A stretch of DNA of 64,000 bases from Thermodesulfobacterium hydrogeniphilum (GTDB lineage Bacteria > Desulfobacterota > Thermodesulfobacteria > Thermodesulfobacteriales > Thermodesulfobacteriaceae): the NCBI RefSeq assembly GCF_000746255.1, contig NZ_JQKW01000012.1:24001-88000 (forward strand), in the 5' to 3' direction. The notes beneath the pieces are model-generated. The model was given only the letters and a program-made list of their open reading frames with translations, was not told the DNA's origin and did not search any database. Below, piece after piece: positions 18,535-26,621 of the stretch. Each line of letters begins with the position of its first letter. Positions within the stretch are counted from its first letter, which is position 1. The translations under genes and the position numbers were made by a program.

Positions 18535-18827
18535 TGCTGATTTAACACCAAGGGCTTTATAACCCGTCCGATAGAGAGATTTGTTAAGAAAAATTTTTTT
18601 AAGAAATTCAGCTATTAAACGTCTATGGCAACGGTCTGGATTATCTTTACTACACAAAAGGCACGTTTCATCAAAATTAATTTGTAATTCTTTATTAAAA
18701 TTTTTCTCGTATTTATTCCATGTTATTTTTTTCTATAATTTTTGATAAGCTCTCCAGAAATAAGTTCTTTTATAAAGAAATCCAAATCTTTAGCTTTTGC
18801 AAAATTACTTGGCTGGGAATATAGATT
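18463..18827 (-). pseudogene. Decayed DUF488 family gene, 3' part
   Basis: The C-terminal portion reads CLLCSKDNPDRCHRRLIAEFL, which matches the DUF488 hallmark (LLCAE-x-P-x-RCHR-x-LIAE). Upstream, NLYSQPSNFAKAKDLDFF and KELISGELIKNYRK continue the fold but in another frame; the two halves meet at an A6 run near 18726, so a one-base slip breaks the gene. The N-terminal third (DVRSxPxSR region) is missing, and a TAA precedes the fragment. The tail also runs antisense into purF. Confidence 0.7.
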
Positions 18828-18839
18828 TTATTATAATTT

Positions 18840-19355
18840 TTAGCAATTTTCTTCAATCCAGAAATACAAATCTCTTAAAAACTGGTCTAAAGTTTTATTC
18901 ATACGAAACACAAGTTCTTCAAAATTCTGGACATCAAAATGATGTTCTATATAAAAGGTTTTTACATTATTTTCAAGTTTTACTATAGCTTTAAATCTAA
19001 TTTCTCCTTTCTTTTCATTTTTGAAATAAGGTTCAAAGGAGAGAATATAAATACTTAAATCTTTTCCCTGGTTTTGATAAATAGAAGGAAAACTGTTTAT
19101 AAGTGCCTGTTTAATTATACAAGAAAAGGAACAAGCCCATTTATTTAAGGCAAAATAATGCATTCCTTTAGCATCTCTGTAAACCATTTTTTCGGTATTT
19201 AAATAATCAGCTACTTTGATTTCAGAAAGTCTTATGTTACAGGAAAGATTATAAGTAGATCCAATTTCCAAAAGATGCATAGTTTCATAAGGAGTGGTTT
19301 TTAAAGTACAGGCAGAAAGCATAAAAATAATAATTAACCAAAAAAATTTTTTCAT
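18840..19355 (-). CDS. ABC-transport auxiliary lipoprotein (PqiC/DUF330-like)
   Basis: 171 residues. A lipoprotein signal peptide ends in the lipobox LSAC (Cys16). The following pattern (L-x-ExxxTYxxSCNIRLSEIKVADYLN, then VYRDAKGMHYFALNKWACSF) is that of the outer-membrane auxiliary lipoproteins (PqiC, Mla-associated) that cap MCE-type lipid transporters. It is the last gene of the mla run and its start overlaps the mlaD stop by 4 bp. I infer it is the outer-membrane partner of the MlaD protein. Confidence 0.8.
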   Translation of the reverse strand: MKKFFWLIIIFMLSACTLKTTPYETMHLLEIGSTYNLSCNIRLSEIKVADYLNTEKMVYRDAKGMHYFALNKWACSFSCIIKQALINSFPSIYQNQGKDLSIYILSFEPYFKNEKKGEIRFKAIVKLENNVKTFYIEHHFDVQNFEELVFRMNKTLDQFLRDLYFWIEENC

Positions 19356-20251
19356 TTTCTTTCCTCCAGAGGATGGGGCTTGCTTTCTTTGATATTAATT
19401 AAAGAATAAGGCTCGGTGCTAAGTTTATGAGAAAGATCTCTTAATTCTTGAGAAGTTTCTTTAAGCTTTTCTAAAAGTGAGTTCAGTCTTGGCAAAGTTT
19501 CATAATTAGCATTTTGTGTTAAAATTTTTAATTGAGAGATTAATTTTTCTAAAGCTTTAGCTACTTTTTGATATTTTTCTACGGTAACATTTATTTTTTC
19601 TACATCTAAGGTTTCGATTTTATTTTGAGTTACTTTAACCAACTTTTTTCCTTCAGTAATAAACTTTTGGGTCTCAATAACTGCCTGATTTAATTCAGCC
19701 AATAACTTATCAGCTTTAAATATAAGCTGGTCTATTTTTTTTGTATTTTTGGGACTTAAAATTTCCTGAATTCTTAAAAGAACTCTATTAGCATTTTCTA
19801 TAACTTCTGGAAGAGAACTTGTTATTTTTTGTAATTGAGAAGGTTTCATGGGTATAATTGTAAGTTTCTCTTTTTTATCATAACCAAGTTTAAAGCCTGT
19901 TTTTTTCTCAATATTTATATAAGAAAGGCCTGTTATACCTTGAATTCCAAGAGTAGCTACCATTCCATCAATAACTTTAAGTTTTTTATCAATAAGAACT
20001 TTTATTTTTACAGTATTTTGATCTTTAGGATCTATGCTGATTTTTTCTACTTTTCCTACCTGAACACCTTTATAATAAACTCCTGCTCCTTCTTTGAGTC
20101 CTGAGATAGACTCCGTGGTTATAATAAGATATTTTTTATATTCACCCTTCTCTCCAAATTTAGTGAAAATATATATGGTTAGAACAGAAACCACTACCAT
20201 CAATAAAATAAAAAGACCTACTAAAATATAGTTTACTCTTCCCTCAAGCAT
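19352..20251 (-). CDS. mlaD: MlaD-type MCE substrate-binding protein
   Basis: 299 residues. One N-terminal membrane segment (about 8-30) anchors it in the inner membrane. The MCE domain follows (about 38-120), recognisable by GLKEGAGVYYKGVQVGKV and ATLGIQGITGLSYINIEKK. The C-terminal 150 residues are a long helical coiled coil that could span the periplasm, with the lipoprotein encoded next. It overlaps mlaF by 8 bp. It is longer than E. coli MlaD (about 180 residues), more like the needle-forming MCE proteins. Confidence 0.9.
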   Translation of the reverse strand: MLEGRVNYILVGLFILLMVVVSVLTIYIFTKFGEKGEYKKYLIITTESISGLKEGAGVYYKGVQVGKVEKISIDPKDQNTVKIKVLIDKKLKVIDGMVATLGIQGITGLSYINIEKKTGFKLGYDKKEKLTIIPMKPSQLQKITSSLPEVIENANRVLLRIQEILSPKNTKKIDQLIFKADKLLAELNQAVIETQKFITEGKKLVKVTQNKIETLDVEKINVTVEKYQKVAKALEKLISQLKILTQNANYETLPRLNSLLEKLKETSQELRDLSHKLSTEPYSLINIKESKPHPLEERK

Positions 20252-21008
20252 TTAGAAATTCTCCTCTACTTGTTGAAATTAATTGTTGAATCCATTCATC
20301 CCTGGCTTTAGAAAGTTCCTTAGGATGTCCGTAAAAAGCTATTTCTCCTTTGGAAAGAACCAGCAGTTTATCTGCAATTCTTAAAGAAGATAAATCATGT
20401 GTTACCATAAGGACTGTAATCCCCATAAGATCTCTTAAAGTTTTTATAGTATGATCAAATTCTTCAGCACTAATAGGATCAAGACCTGAGGTTGGTTCAT
20501 CAAGAATAAGTAATTCTGGATCAAGAGCAAGCGCTCTGGCAAGAGCAGCCTTTTTCTTCATTCCTCCTGATAATTCTTCAGGATACATATAAAAAACTTC
20601 CTCATCCAAGCCTGCAAGCTTTAGCTTTAAAAAAGCATTTTCTTTAATAAGCTCATTATAAATTTTTCTTCTTTTTATTACGGGATACATTATATTTTCT
20701 CCCACTGTCATAGAGGCAAAAAGAGCTGAAAATTGGAAAACTACCCCCATTCTATCTCTCATCTCCTGCTCTTCTTGAGGTGTAAGATGAGAAGTATCCT
20801 TTCCTTTAAAGTAGATTTTACCAGAGGCTGGCTTTAATAAAAGCAAAATAAGCTTAATAACTGTAGTTTTTCCTGAACCACTTCCTCCAACTAAAGCTAC
20901 AATTTCTCCTGGTTCAATTTTAAAAGTAAGATTTTTATGAATAACTTTAGTTCCATATTTAGAAACTACATTTTTAAACTCAATTATAGGTGTCATAGCT
21001 TTATCCAC
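20244..21008 (-). CDS. mlaF: MlaF-type ABC transporter ATPase
   Basis: 254 residues. Complete ABC ATPase of the phospholipid (Mla) importer/exporter family: Walker A GGSGSGKTT, Q-loop VFQFSALF, signature LSGGMKKKAALARA, Walker B LLILDEPTSGLDPIS and the switch His in VTHDLSSL. The LSGGMKKKAA form is typical of MlaF/Ttg2A. It overlaps the mlaE end by 16 bp, so translation should depend on reading of mlaE. Confidence 0.93.
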   Translation of the reverse strand: MDKAMTPIIEFKNVVSKYGTKVIHKNLTFKIEPGEIVALVGGSGSGKTTVIKLILLLLKPASGKIYFKGKDTSHLTPQEEQEMRDRMGVVFQFSALFASMTVGENIMYPVIKRRKIYNELIKENAFLKLKLAGLDEEVFYMYPEELSGGMKKKAALARALALDPELLILDEPTSGLDPISAEEFDHTIKTLRDLMGITVLMVTHDLSSLRIADKLLVLSKGEIAFYGHPKELSKARDEWIQQLISTSRGEFLNA

Positions 21009-22036
21009 ATAAAAATTATAGAAAAAATGGCATCTATTAAAATTATTCCTGCTATACTTGAAACTACACTTTTCATAACACTATAGCCAAGACTTTCTGG
21101 TCTTTTTTCTGTCATAAAACCATAGAAAGTTCCTATGATAGCAATGTAAAATCCAAAAAAAGGAGTTTTTATCATTCCTGCCAAAAAATGTTTATTAGCC
21201 ACTATTTCAGAAAGTCTAAAAAAGAAATCTCTAATATTTATATCAAGAATAATATCTGAAACAAGAGCACCTCCTAAAAGCATGGTTAAGGCAGAAAAAA
21301 GAGTTAAAAAAGGAGTAAAGAAAGTGGCAGAAATAAGACGTGGTAGGGTCAGAAGAACTACAGGAGAAAGCCCTAATACCTTTAAAGCATCAACTTCTTC
21401 GCTTACTTTTCTTAATCCTATATTAGCAGTATAACCGCTACTTACTCTACCGGCAAGTATTATGCCGGTAATAAGAGGGGCAAGTTCTCTAAAAGTTGAA
21501 ATTCCAATTAAATTAACAATATAAATATTAGCTCCAAAAGTTTTTAATTGTACTGCACTTTGATATCCGATTACTATTCCTATTAAAAAAGAAAGCAAAC
21601 CCAATATTCCAAGGCTACCAAGCCCTGAACTTTGTAAGTCTTTAAAAAAAGAGGACCATTCAAACTGTCTAAAATTTCTAAAACTATCTATAAGAATAAG
21701 TCCAAGGTATTCGCAAAAGTAGATAAAACTTAGAAAGCGTTGATAAATAAAATCTAAGGAGAACTTTTTAACTTCTCTTTTTTTATCTTCAGGATAAATC
21801 TTCCAAAGGCTTTCAAGAAACTTAAGGTGCTTTTCTGAAGCTTTAACTTGAGCTAAAGTAAGATGATTTATTTTTAAAAGTTTTATAATATAAGTTGCTC
21901 CAAAGGTATCTAATTTATTAATTTGGGTAAGATCTATAGATTTTACCTGTGAATATAAAGGAAGATTTTTAACTTCTTCAAAAGTAAGGTTACCTTTTAA
22001 AACTAAATCTATAACTTTATCTCCTTTTTGTTTGCT
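20993..22036 (-). CDS. mlaE: MlaE-type permease with N-terminal STAS domain, start codon lost
   Basis: The open frame runs 347 codons from just after a TAA (22039-22037). Residues about 5-100 form a STAS domain (LVLKGNLTFEE, then VKSIDLTQINKLDTFGATYI); the rest is the MlaE permease with about five membrane segments, GRVSSGYTANIG and the EVDALKVLG motif. STAS-MlaE fusions of about 370 residues are known. The oddity is that no ATG, GTG or TTG occurs in frame until the TTG at 21604, which would delete the STAS domain and the first helices. The few missing N-terminal residues appear replaced by the end of a dead VapBC module. Either the gene is 5'-truncated, or it uses an ATA/ATT start after the AAGGAG at 22021-22026, or a single A was lost in the A5 run there. 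An assembly error is also possible. Confidence 0.75.
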   Translation of the reverse strand, partial: SKQKGDKVIDLVLKGNLTFEEVKNLPLYSQVKSIDLTQINKLDTFGATYIIKLLKINHLTLAQVKASEKHLKFLESLWKIYPEDKKREVKKFSLDFIYQRFLSFIYFCEYLGLILIDSFRNFRQFEWSSFFKDLQSSGLGSLGILGLLSFLIGIVIGYQSAVQLKTFGANIYIVNLIGISTFRELAPLITGIILAGRVSSGYTANIGLRKVSEEVDALKVLGLSPVVLLTLPRLISATFFTPFLTLFSALTMLLGGALVSDIILDINIRDFFFRLSEIVANKHFLAGMIKTPFFGFYIAIIGTFYGFMTEKRPESLGYSVMKSVVSSIAGIILIDAIFSIIFMWIKL

Positions 22037-22044
22037 TTAACTAC

Positions 22045-22395
22045 TTTTAAAAATTTACACAATTGGGTGGACACCCTCTCATAAAATAATTTCATTAGTG
22101 TAATGGCACTTAATCCAATATTTTTTCTTTTAATTTATCAAAAAACTTTTTAGTAGTTTTATTGCCTTTCAAATATTTTATAGTTTATATCTGTATCACA
22201 TATAATCTCTACATTCTCCGTGCTTTCTCTCTCAATTTTTTTTGTAATATTTTTTTCAAAAACAAAAGATTCCTTCAAACTTTAGTTTTTTTTAGATTTT
22301 TGTGCTTCTCGTATTTTAACAAAAGGTAATTGTTTAAAAAAATTTATTAAGGCTCTTTCTTCTCTATTGTTCTCAACTTTTAAAATAACACGCAT
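22045..22395 (-). pseudogene. Decayed VapBC-type toxin-antitoxin module
   Basis: An ATG at 22395 with an AAGGA ribosome binding site opens a 37-residue frame (MRVILKVENNREERALINFF...) that resembles the N-terminus of small VapB-like antitoxins, then stops at 22282. The same frame resumes after the stop and reaches IICDTDINYKIFE, the first strand and catalytic Asp of a PIN-domain toxin. The PIN continues in shifted frames (KGNKTTKKFFDKLKEKI, then GLSAITLMKLFYER, matching the SxITxxELxYG motif). At least two stops or frameshifts make it nonfunctional. Its 3' end runs directly into mlaE at about 22040. Confidence 0.65.
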
Positions 22396-22472
22396 AAGAT
22401 TTTCCTTGATTTCTTAAAATCTCTTATCTAAAAATCTAACCTGAAAATTTAGAAAATGTCAAGATTTTATTT

Positions 22473-22557
22473 TCCTAACGATATGCTTCAACCGCCCCGC
22501 GAAGCGAGAGAACGTAGCGACCGAGCGGAGCGGGGTCGGCTGCAAGCGATGTTAGCC
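22473..22557 (-). repeat. attC site of cassette C (85 bp)
   Basis: On the minus strand the site opens with GGCTAAC (22557-22551, R''-like) and closes with GTTAGGA (22479-22473, R'-like). Inside, TGCAGCCGACCCCGC and GCGGGGCGGTTGAAGC form an imperfect palindrome with extrahelical-type mismatches, and a variable G+C-rich centre. It lies just after the methyltransferase stop at 22569. The 77 bp to the left are plain A+T-rich DNA. Confidence 0.75.
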
Positions 22558-22568
22558 GTGCATCTTCT

Positions 22569-23210
22569 CTATCCTCGGTCAGTAAGACATCCACTTCTAA
22601 CCTGATGAGGGTCCTGCCTAATTCGAATAGGCTTTCTGAAGTTTGCGGTGTAATTCTTTTTCTTGCCGTAGTTCTTGACGAATTCAAACCCCTGTTTTTC
22701 AGCCAACGAACGGACAACCGGTAGAGGTAAGAAGTCGGGATCTCCTGGTTGTTCGGTAATGGAGAGAAGACCTGATGGTCGGAGAATTTTGTAGATGCCC
22801 TGAAGGCACGCTTCTGGATCTGACACCTCACCTAAAACGGCGACGAGAAAAACAACATCGAACTCATTCTCACCAAAGGGAAGATTGATAGCATCTCCAA
22901 GAGTAAATCCTACATTATGCAATCCTGCTGCTTCAAGTTTCCGACGGGCTTTTTCAAGCATCTCTTGCTGTATATCGAACAATTCTAGATGTCCCTGTGG
23001 AATACGGCGTGCAACTTCAACGCTGAAATAACCCGAACCCGCACCTATCTCAAGCACTTTTAAATTTTCTTTGAGATGAAGCCTATCAGCCAGCTTCTGG
23101 GGAGAAAGAATAAGTCTCCGTAAAGGAAAATCCAACCAGAAGGATATTTGAGATGGATAAATCCCCTTACCGAAAAAACGCCTTAGGATCCCTTTCTCTG
23201 CTGATCTCAT
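22569..23210 (-). CDS. SAM-dependent class I methyltransferase (cassette C)
   Basis: 213 residues from the ATG at 23210 (AGAGG ribosome binding site 7 nt upstream). The SAM site is LEIGAGSGYFSVEVA, followed by ELFDIQQEMLEKAR (motif post I), GDAINLPFGENEFDVVFLV, and LRPSGLLSITE. It is UbiE-like in plan; the substrate is unknown. The expected end is near KNYTANFRKP; the 20 residues beyond it look like read-through into the attC flank. The frame is also continuous upstream into the protease gene with no stop between, so a run-on fusion is possible. Base composition is far richer in G+C than the window, as in foreign DNA. Confidence 0.8.
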   Translation of the reverse strand: MRSAEKGILRRFFGKGIYPSQISFWLDFPLRRLILSPQKLADRLHLKENLKVLEIGAGSGYFSVEVARRIPQGHLELFDIQQEMLEKARRKLEAAGLHNVGFTLGDAINLPFGENEFDVVFLVAVLGEVSDPEACLQGIYKILRPSGLLSITEQPGDPDFLPLPVVRSLAEKQGFEFVKNYGKKKNYTANFRKPIRIRQDPHQVRSGCLTDRG

Positions 23211-24044
23211 TTGGTAGCCTCTTCTATTCTGGGTCAAAGTTTTCGGTCCAAAAATGAGTGTTACTACCATTGATAAGATAATAATCAAAATCAGACTATA
23301 TAGCCTGCCTTGCTTTGTCAATGGAATGAAATTCCCACTGAAATTGCACATGAAATGGAAGAGGATAGCGGACAAGGTGCTGCGGTTGGTGTTGTTGTAA
23401 ATCCAAGTGAATAGAATTGAAAGAAAGATTGGGCTAAAAATAAACGTCCAGAAATCCGATGTGCCAAATTTTAACACGTCGTGCTGCTATTGTCCTTTCA
23501 TGAAGAAAAGAGGAAGATGCCACAATGCCCATACCACGCCCAAGATAACGCTTGAGAAAAAGGCATTATATCTCGCCTGTAGCCCATCCAGAGCATAACC
23601 ACGCCAGTCCAGTTCTTCCGGTAATGGGCTATAGAGCAGGATAAAAACGGCAAAAGGAAGAATTCTCCAGGGTTCAGACAGCAGATTTCTGGCTGTTTCA
23701 AACTCTGGCCACGGGGAGCCGGTAAGGACGCTTAACAGAAGGGCAAGAGTATTCAGCACAGGAAATGTGAGCCAGATAACCAGATGCCATTTTTTACCAA
23801 TCCGCCTGATGTCAAATACACGCTGCCAGTAATCTCGCCATTCTTCTTTATCGTGAGTGTGAGAGATTAGGATGATTTCCGCAATTGCAGGGCCGAACAA
23901 TCCAAGGGCACCGAGAATTATTGCTGGGAATGTAAAAACATTCCAGCCTATCAATATAACCCACATCCAGAAAAACCATGAAATACCAAGAGCAAGGGCA
24001 AAAAACCGCCATGGATTTGCAGCTTTTGAGATTCCTTGTCTCAT
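23211..24044 (-). pseudogene. CPBP intramembrane protease split by an in-frame amber stop (cassette C)
   Basis: The ATG at 24044 follows AGAGGTGAG. The first 185 codons give several membrane segments, motif 1 EELDWRGYALDG and motif 2 WALWHLPLFF, then a TAG at 23489-23487. Exactly in the same frame the gene resumes (QHDVLKFGTSDFW) and supplies motif 3, LFHFMCN (HxxxN), and the last two helices, ending about FGPKTLT. Restoring one CAG/TAG change would give a complete CPBP (Abi/CAAX-type) protease. Without motif 3 the short product should be inactive. The frame then continues into the methyltransferase. Suppression or a sequencing error would also explain the stop. Confidence 0.75.
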
Positions 24045-24118
24045 TATACTCACCTCTCTACCAGCCACTCCTCAGCAGGGCGCCATCTACAAGTAGGTGC
24101 ATGTCTTTCGCTTCGCGC

Positions 24119-24179
24119 GGCTAATGCCCAAACTCAGCGGCCGACGGTATCGCCGGTCCGCTGAAGAGAGTTGTTAGAA
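24119..24179 (-). repeat. attC site of cassette B (61 bp)
   Basis: Minus strand: TTCTAAC (24179-24173) ... ATTAGCC (24125-24119) as outer core sites, with the inner pair TCAGCGGACCGGCG / CGTCGGCCGCTGA around a short ATAC centre. It aligns closely with the site at 25276-25335 (both contain CTAACAA, CAGCGGAC and GCCGCTGAGTTT). R' is one base from the GTTRRRY consensus. It sits 53 bp after the 343-aa gene. Confidence 0.8.
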
Positions 24180-24232
24180 ACATAATTATTCAATAATTAG
24201 TTATCAAAAACGTCAAGATGATTAGTTAAAAG

Positions 24233-25264
24233 TTAAAACTTAAGCGATTTAATTTTCTTAATCATATCCATAAATTTATGAACTTTGTTGATTAAAGCTC
24301 TAAGTGTACAATCCCATTCAATATTTATTTGACCATTTTTTATGTGACCTACATTTTGAATTTGAAATTGTGCAACAATCTTTTTGAACAATGACGGTTT
24401 TAGAAGATCATTAATAATTTCTTCTTGTGATGACATTATGGTTGATGGTTGACTAATTTTATGCCCTAATAGCTGGGCTACATCTATAGCTTGTTCTAAT
24501 TCTTTCTTTTTACTAATATTATACTTAATCTTATAAGCTAGTAAAAACTCATCTACTGGCGGAAAAAAATATCTGTCAATCAAATTATCTTTAATAAAAG
24601 TTTTTTTATCACACTGATTTTGAATAAAATTCTTTATGCTTTGCTTTGGAATATGATTGACATCTATTATTAATCCACCCCAATTATAAATAAATTGCTT
24701 AAAAATTCTCAACTGTTCAGAAAAATAATAAGGTGATATACTCATAGCCATAGCACCGTCATTGGTTATAGAAAATATTGCATTATTTAAAATAAAAAAA
24801 GGTCTATAAAAATCTTTAATAAGACTATGAGCTTCTTCTTTTAAAAAGAGATTTAATAATTCTTTACATTCAACATATTCAGGCAACTGCATTAATTCAT
24901 TGCATAGTTTATTAAAATTACTATGTTCCTCAAAGTCATAATTTTTGTCAGTTTTTTTAAGATAAAAGATGGGATTGTATATCAAAAAACTTAAATTTTT
25001 ATTATCTGCTTTAAAACTGGCACCAATATCTAATAAAGGCAATAAGATATCTTTTAGTTCTGATTCGGCACTTAAAAAACTAGAATAAACTGGCATTACA
25101 AGCAAGTAATGATTTAATTCTTCATTGAAGGCAATCGCACTAAATTTGTATCTTAAACCAGACGAACCTGTCAGAGTTACAAGATATCTAATTCGAGTAA
25201 AACCTAATTCTTTTAAAATATCTGTTATAAATTTATCATATGAAATATCAAGTGGTATTAACAT
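24233..25264 (-). CDS. Orphan 343-aa protein (cassette B)
   Basis: I do not recognise this protein. It starts at the ATG at 25264 with an AAGGA ribosome binding site, only about 15 nt after the attC recombination point, which is the usual compact 5' end of a cassette gene. It has no signal peptide or clear membrane segment. It is a soluble alpha/beta-looking protein with hydrophobic strands (HYLLVMPVYSSF, NLSFLIYNPIFYL, GGLIIDVNHIP) and a Lys-rich helical C-terminus. Composition is A+T-rich like the chromosome. The size and separate cassette suggest an accessory function, but none can be assigned. Confidence 0.7.
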   Translation of the reverse strand: MLIPLDISYDKFITDILKELGFTRIRYLVTLTGSSGLRYKFSAIAFNEELNHYLLVMPVYSSFLSAESELKDILLPLLDIGASFKADNKNLSFLIYNPIFYLKKTDKNYDFEEHSNFNKLCNELMQLPEYVECKELLNLFLKEEAHSLIKDFYRPFFILNNAIFSITNDGAMAMSISPYYFSEQLRIFKQFIYNWGGLIIDVNHIPKQSIKNFIQNQCDKKTFIKDNLIDRYFFPPVDEFLLAYKIKYNISKKKELEQAIDVAQLLGHKISQPSTIMSSQEEIINDLLKPSLFKKIVAQFQIQNVGHIKNGQINIEWDCTLRALINKVHKFMDMIKKIKSLKF

Positions 25265-25275
25265 TTGTTTGTCCT

Positions 25276-25335
25276 TTTTAACGTCTAAACTCAGCGGCGG
25301 CGTATAACGCCGTCCGCTGGAGAGGTTTGTTAGTT
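25276..25335 (-). repeat. attC site of cassette A (60 bp)
   Basis: Minus strand: AACTAAC (25335-25329, R'') ... GTTAAAA (25282-25276, R'). The centre is CAGCGGACGGCG / CGCCGCCGCTG with a TTATA loop and one unpaired base on one arm, as expected of a folded attC hairpin. It starts 4 bp after the stop of the 401-aa gene and ends just before the ribosome binding site of the next. Confidence 0.82.
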
Positions 25336-25338
25336 GTT

Positions 25339-26544
25339 TTATTTTTGAATAAGATCTAATAACTTATCAAATCTGCGTTGAATATGTTCATTTATCATGG
25401 ATCTTTTAATATCTTTGTCTTTTTCTAATTTCTGAAAATCTTCTCTAATAATATCTGCCGCATCTGATATTAATTCTTCAATAATAGGAGTAGCTGTATC
25501 ACTATAAAAAACATGTCTTATAGTACCCCATGAAGTTACTCCCCCTGGTTCTCCTAAGTACGCTAATACAAGCCATTTAAGAATTAAATATCTAATTTCT
25601 TTAGGTATAAATAATAACCCTCCAACTTCCTTTAAGGACCTAAGTAATGTTCCATGGTGAGGATAAGAAGTCCATCTATACCCAACTTGTTGCATTCTTT
25701 TAAAGAATGACAGAAAGAAGTCTTTTAAATAAGCGCGTTTTAAATAGGGAAAAATACCAGCTACATAAGCTATTCTCATAATTGTTAGGGATATTCCCTT
25801 CTTTTTAATTTTTTCTTGTATAAATTGAGCAATATTAAGTTTAACTGAATTTTGAGTACGTTCAGATAAAAATTTTAAAAAAGTAAAGGCATTTTGTCTT
25901 ACTAATTCTGGATGTTTTTCATTTAATGCTACCGATATTAAAAATTTTAAAATTTCTTCTTGTCTAGGTTGAGGCGCTCGTTCATAGTCTTCTAATAAAC
26001 TTGCAGATGGGATAGCTGGTTCAGGTTGTTCAATTAAGTTTTTTACATCCGTTACTCGAATTAAGTCAATAGGATCCTTTTCCAATACAACGTTGATACA
26101 TGTTTGAAATATATACACACAATCTTCAATTCCGGCTTCATATTCGTTATCTTCATGTTCTAAATCTCTTCTTATTTCATAACAACGACACAACCTTCTC
26201 CACTCTGGACGAGTTAATATTCCTATGCGATATGCTAAATCTATAATTTTAGATGTTGGATATCGCTCAATATCTTCTTTAGAGGTTATAGGTGGTAACT
26301 TGTATTGTTTCGCTGCTTCAGCCGCAATATCTATGCCAGCGATTATAATTTTTTCTCTTAAATCGTGAATGGCTGCATTAAATATCCTTTGACATGCACT
26401 GCTTGGATCTACATGTATTAATCTTCTAACCCTTTGTATTAAATTTTTAGACTTCCACGCTGGTCTGATCTTGTCTAACAATGAAGGAACTTCTGAACTT
26501 TCTACTAATTCTACTGCAGGAGCGGGCACGATATCAGAAGACAT
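25339..26544 (-). CDS. 401-aa protein with HEPN-like RX4H motif (cassette A)
   Basis: Start chosen at the ATG at 26544 because GGAGG lies 5-6 nt before it; an outer TTG (26580) has no such support. Residues about 45-160 form a helical domain with RRDLEH at 125-130 followed by an acidic EDNEYEAG and a helix rich in hydrophobics, the pattern of HEPN domains whose RX4-6H motif is the RNase active site in many toxins and defence proteins. Residues about 200-390 are helical and HEAT-like (LVRQNAFTFLKFLSE). The first cassette next to attI is usually the best expressed. The family assignment is pattern-based; the function is unknown. Confidence 0.6.
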   Translation of the reverse strand: MSSDIVPAPAVELVESSEVPSLLDKIRPAWKSKNLIQRVRRLIHVDPSSACQRIFNAAIHDLREKIIIAGIDIAAEAAKQYKLPPITSKEDIERYPTSKIIDLAYRIGILTRPEWRRLCRCYEIRRDLEHEDNEYEAGIEDCVYIFQTCINVVLEKDPIDLIRVTDVKNLIEQPEPAIPSASLLEDYERAPQPRQEEILKFLISVALNEKHPELVRQNAFTFLKFLSERTQNSVKLNIAQFIQEKIKKKGISLTIMRIAYVAGIFPYLKRAYLKDFFLSFFKRMQQVGYRWTSYPHHGTLLRSLKEVGGLLFIPKEIRYLILKWLVLAYLGEPGGVTSWGTIRHVFYSDTATPIIEELISDAADIIREDFQKLEKDKDIKRSMINEHIQRRFDKLLDLIQK

Positions 26545-26621
26545 TTTATCCTCCATCTCAAAACTAACATATATTTTCAACTGATGAGCTGTTTTTAAAT
26601 TGTAAGATTTAATAAAAATTA

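Noticed and set aside
22045-22095. GGGTGTCCACCC...TTGTGTAAA resembles an IS256-type terminal inverted repeat
   Set aside because: No matching second end or transposase was found, and the same bases read as the end of a PIN-domain gene (LMKLFYER), which explains them better.
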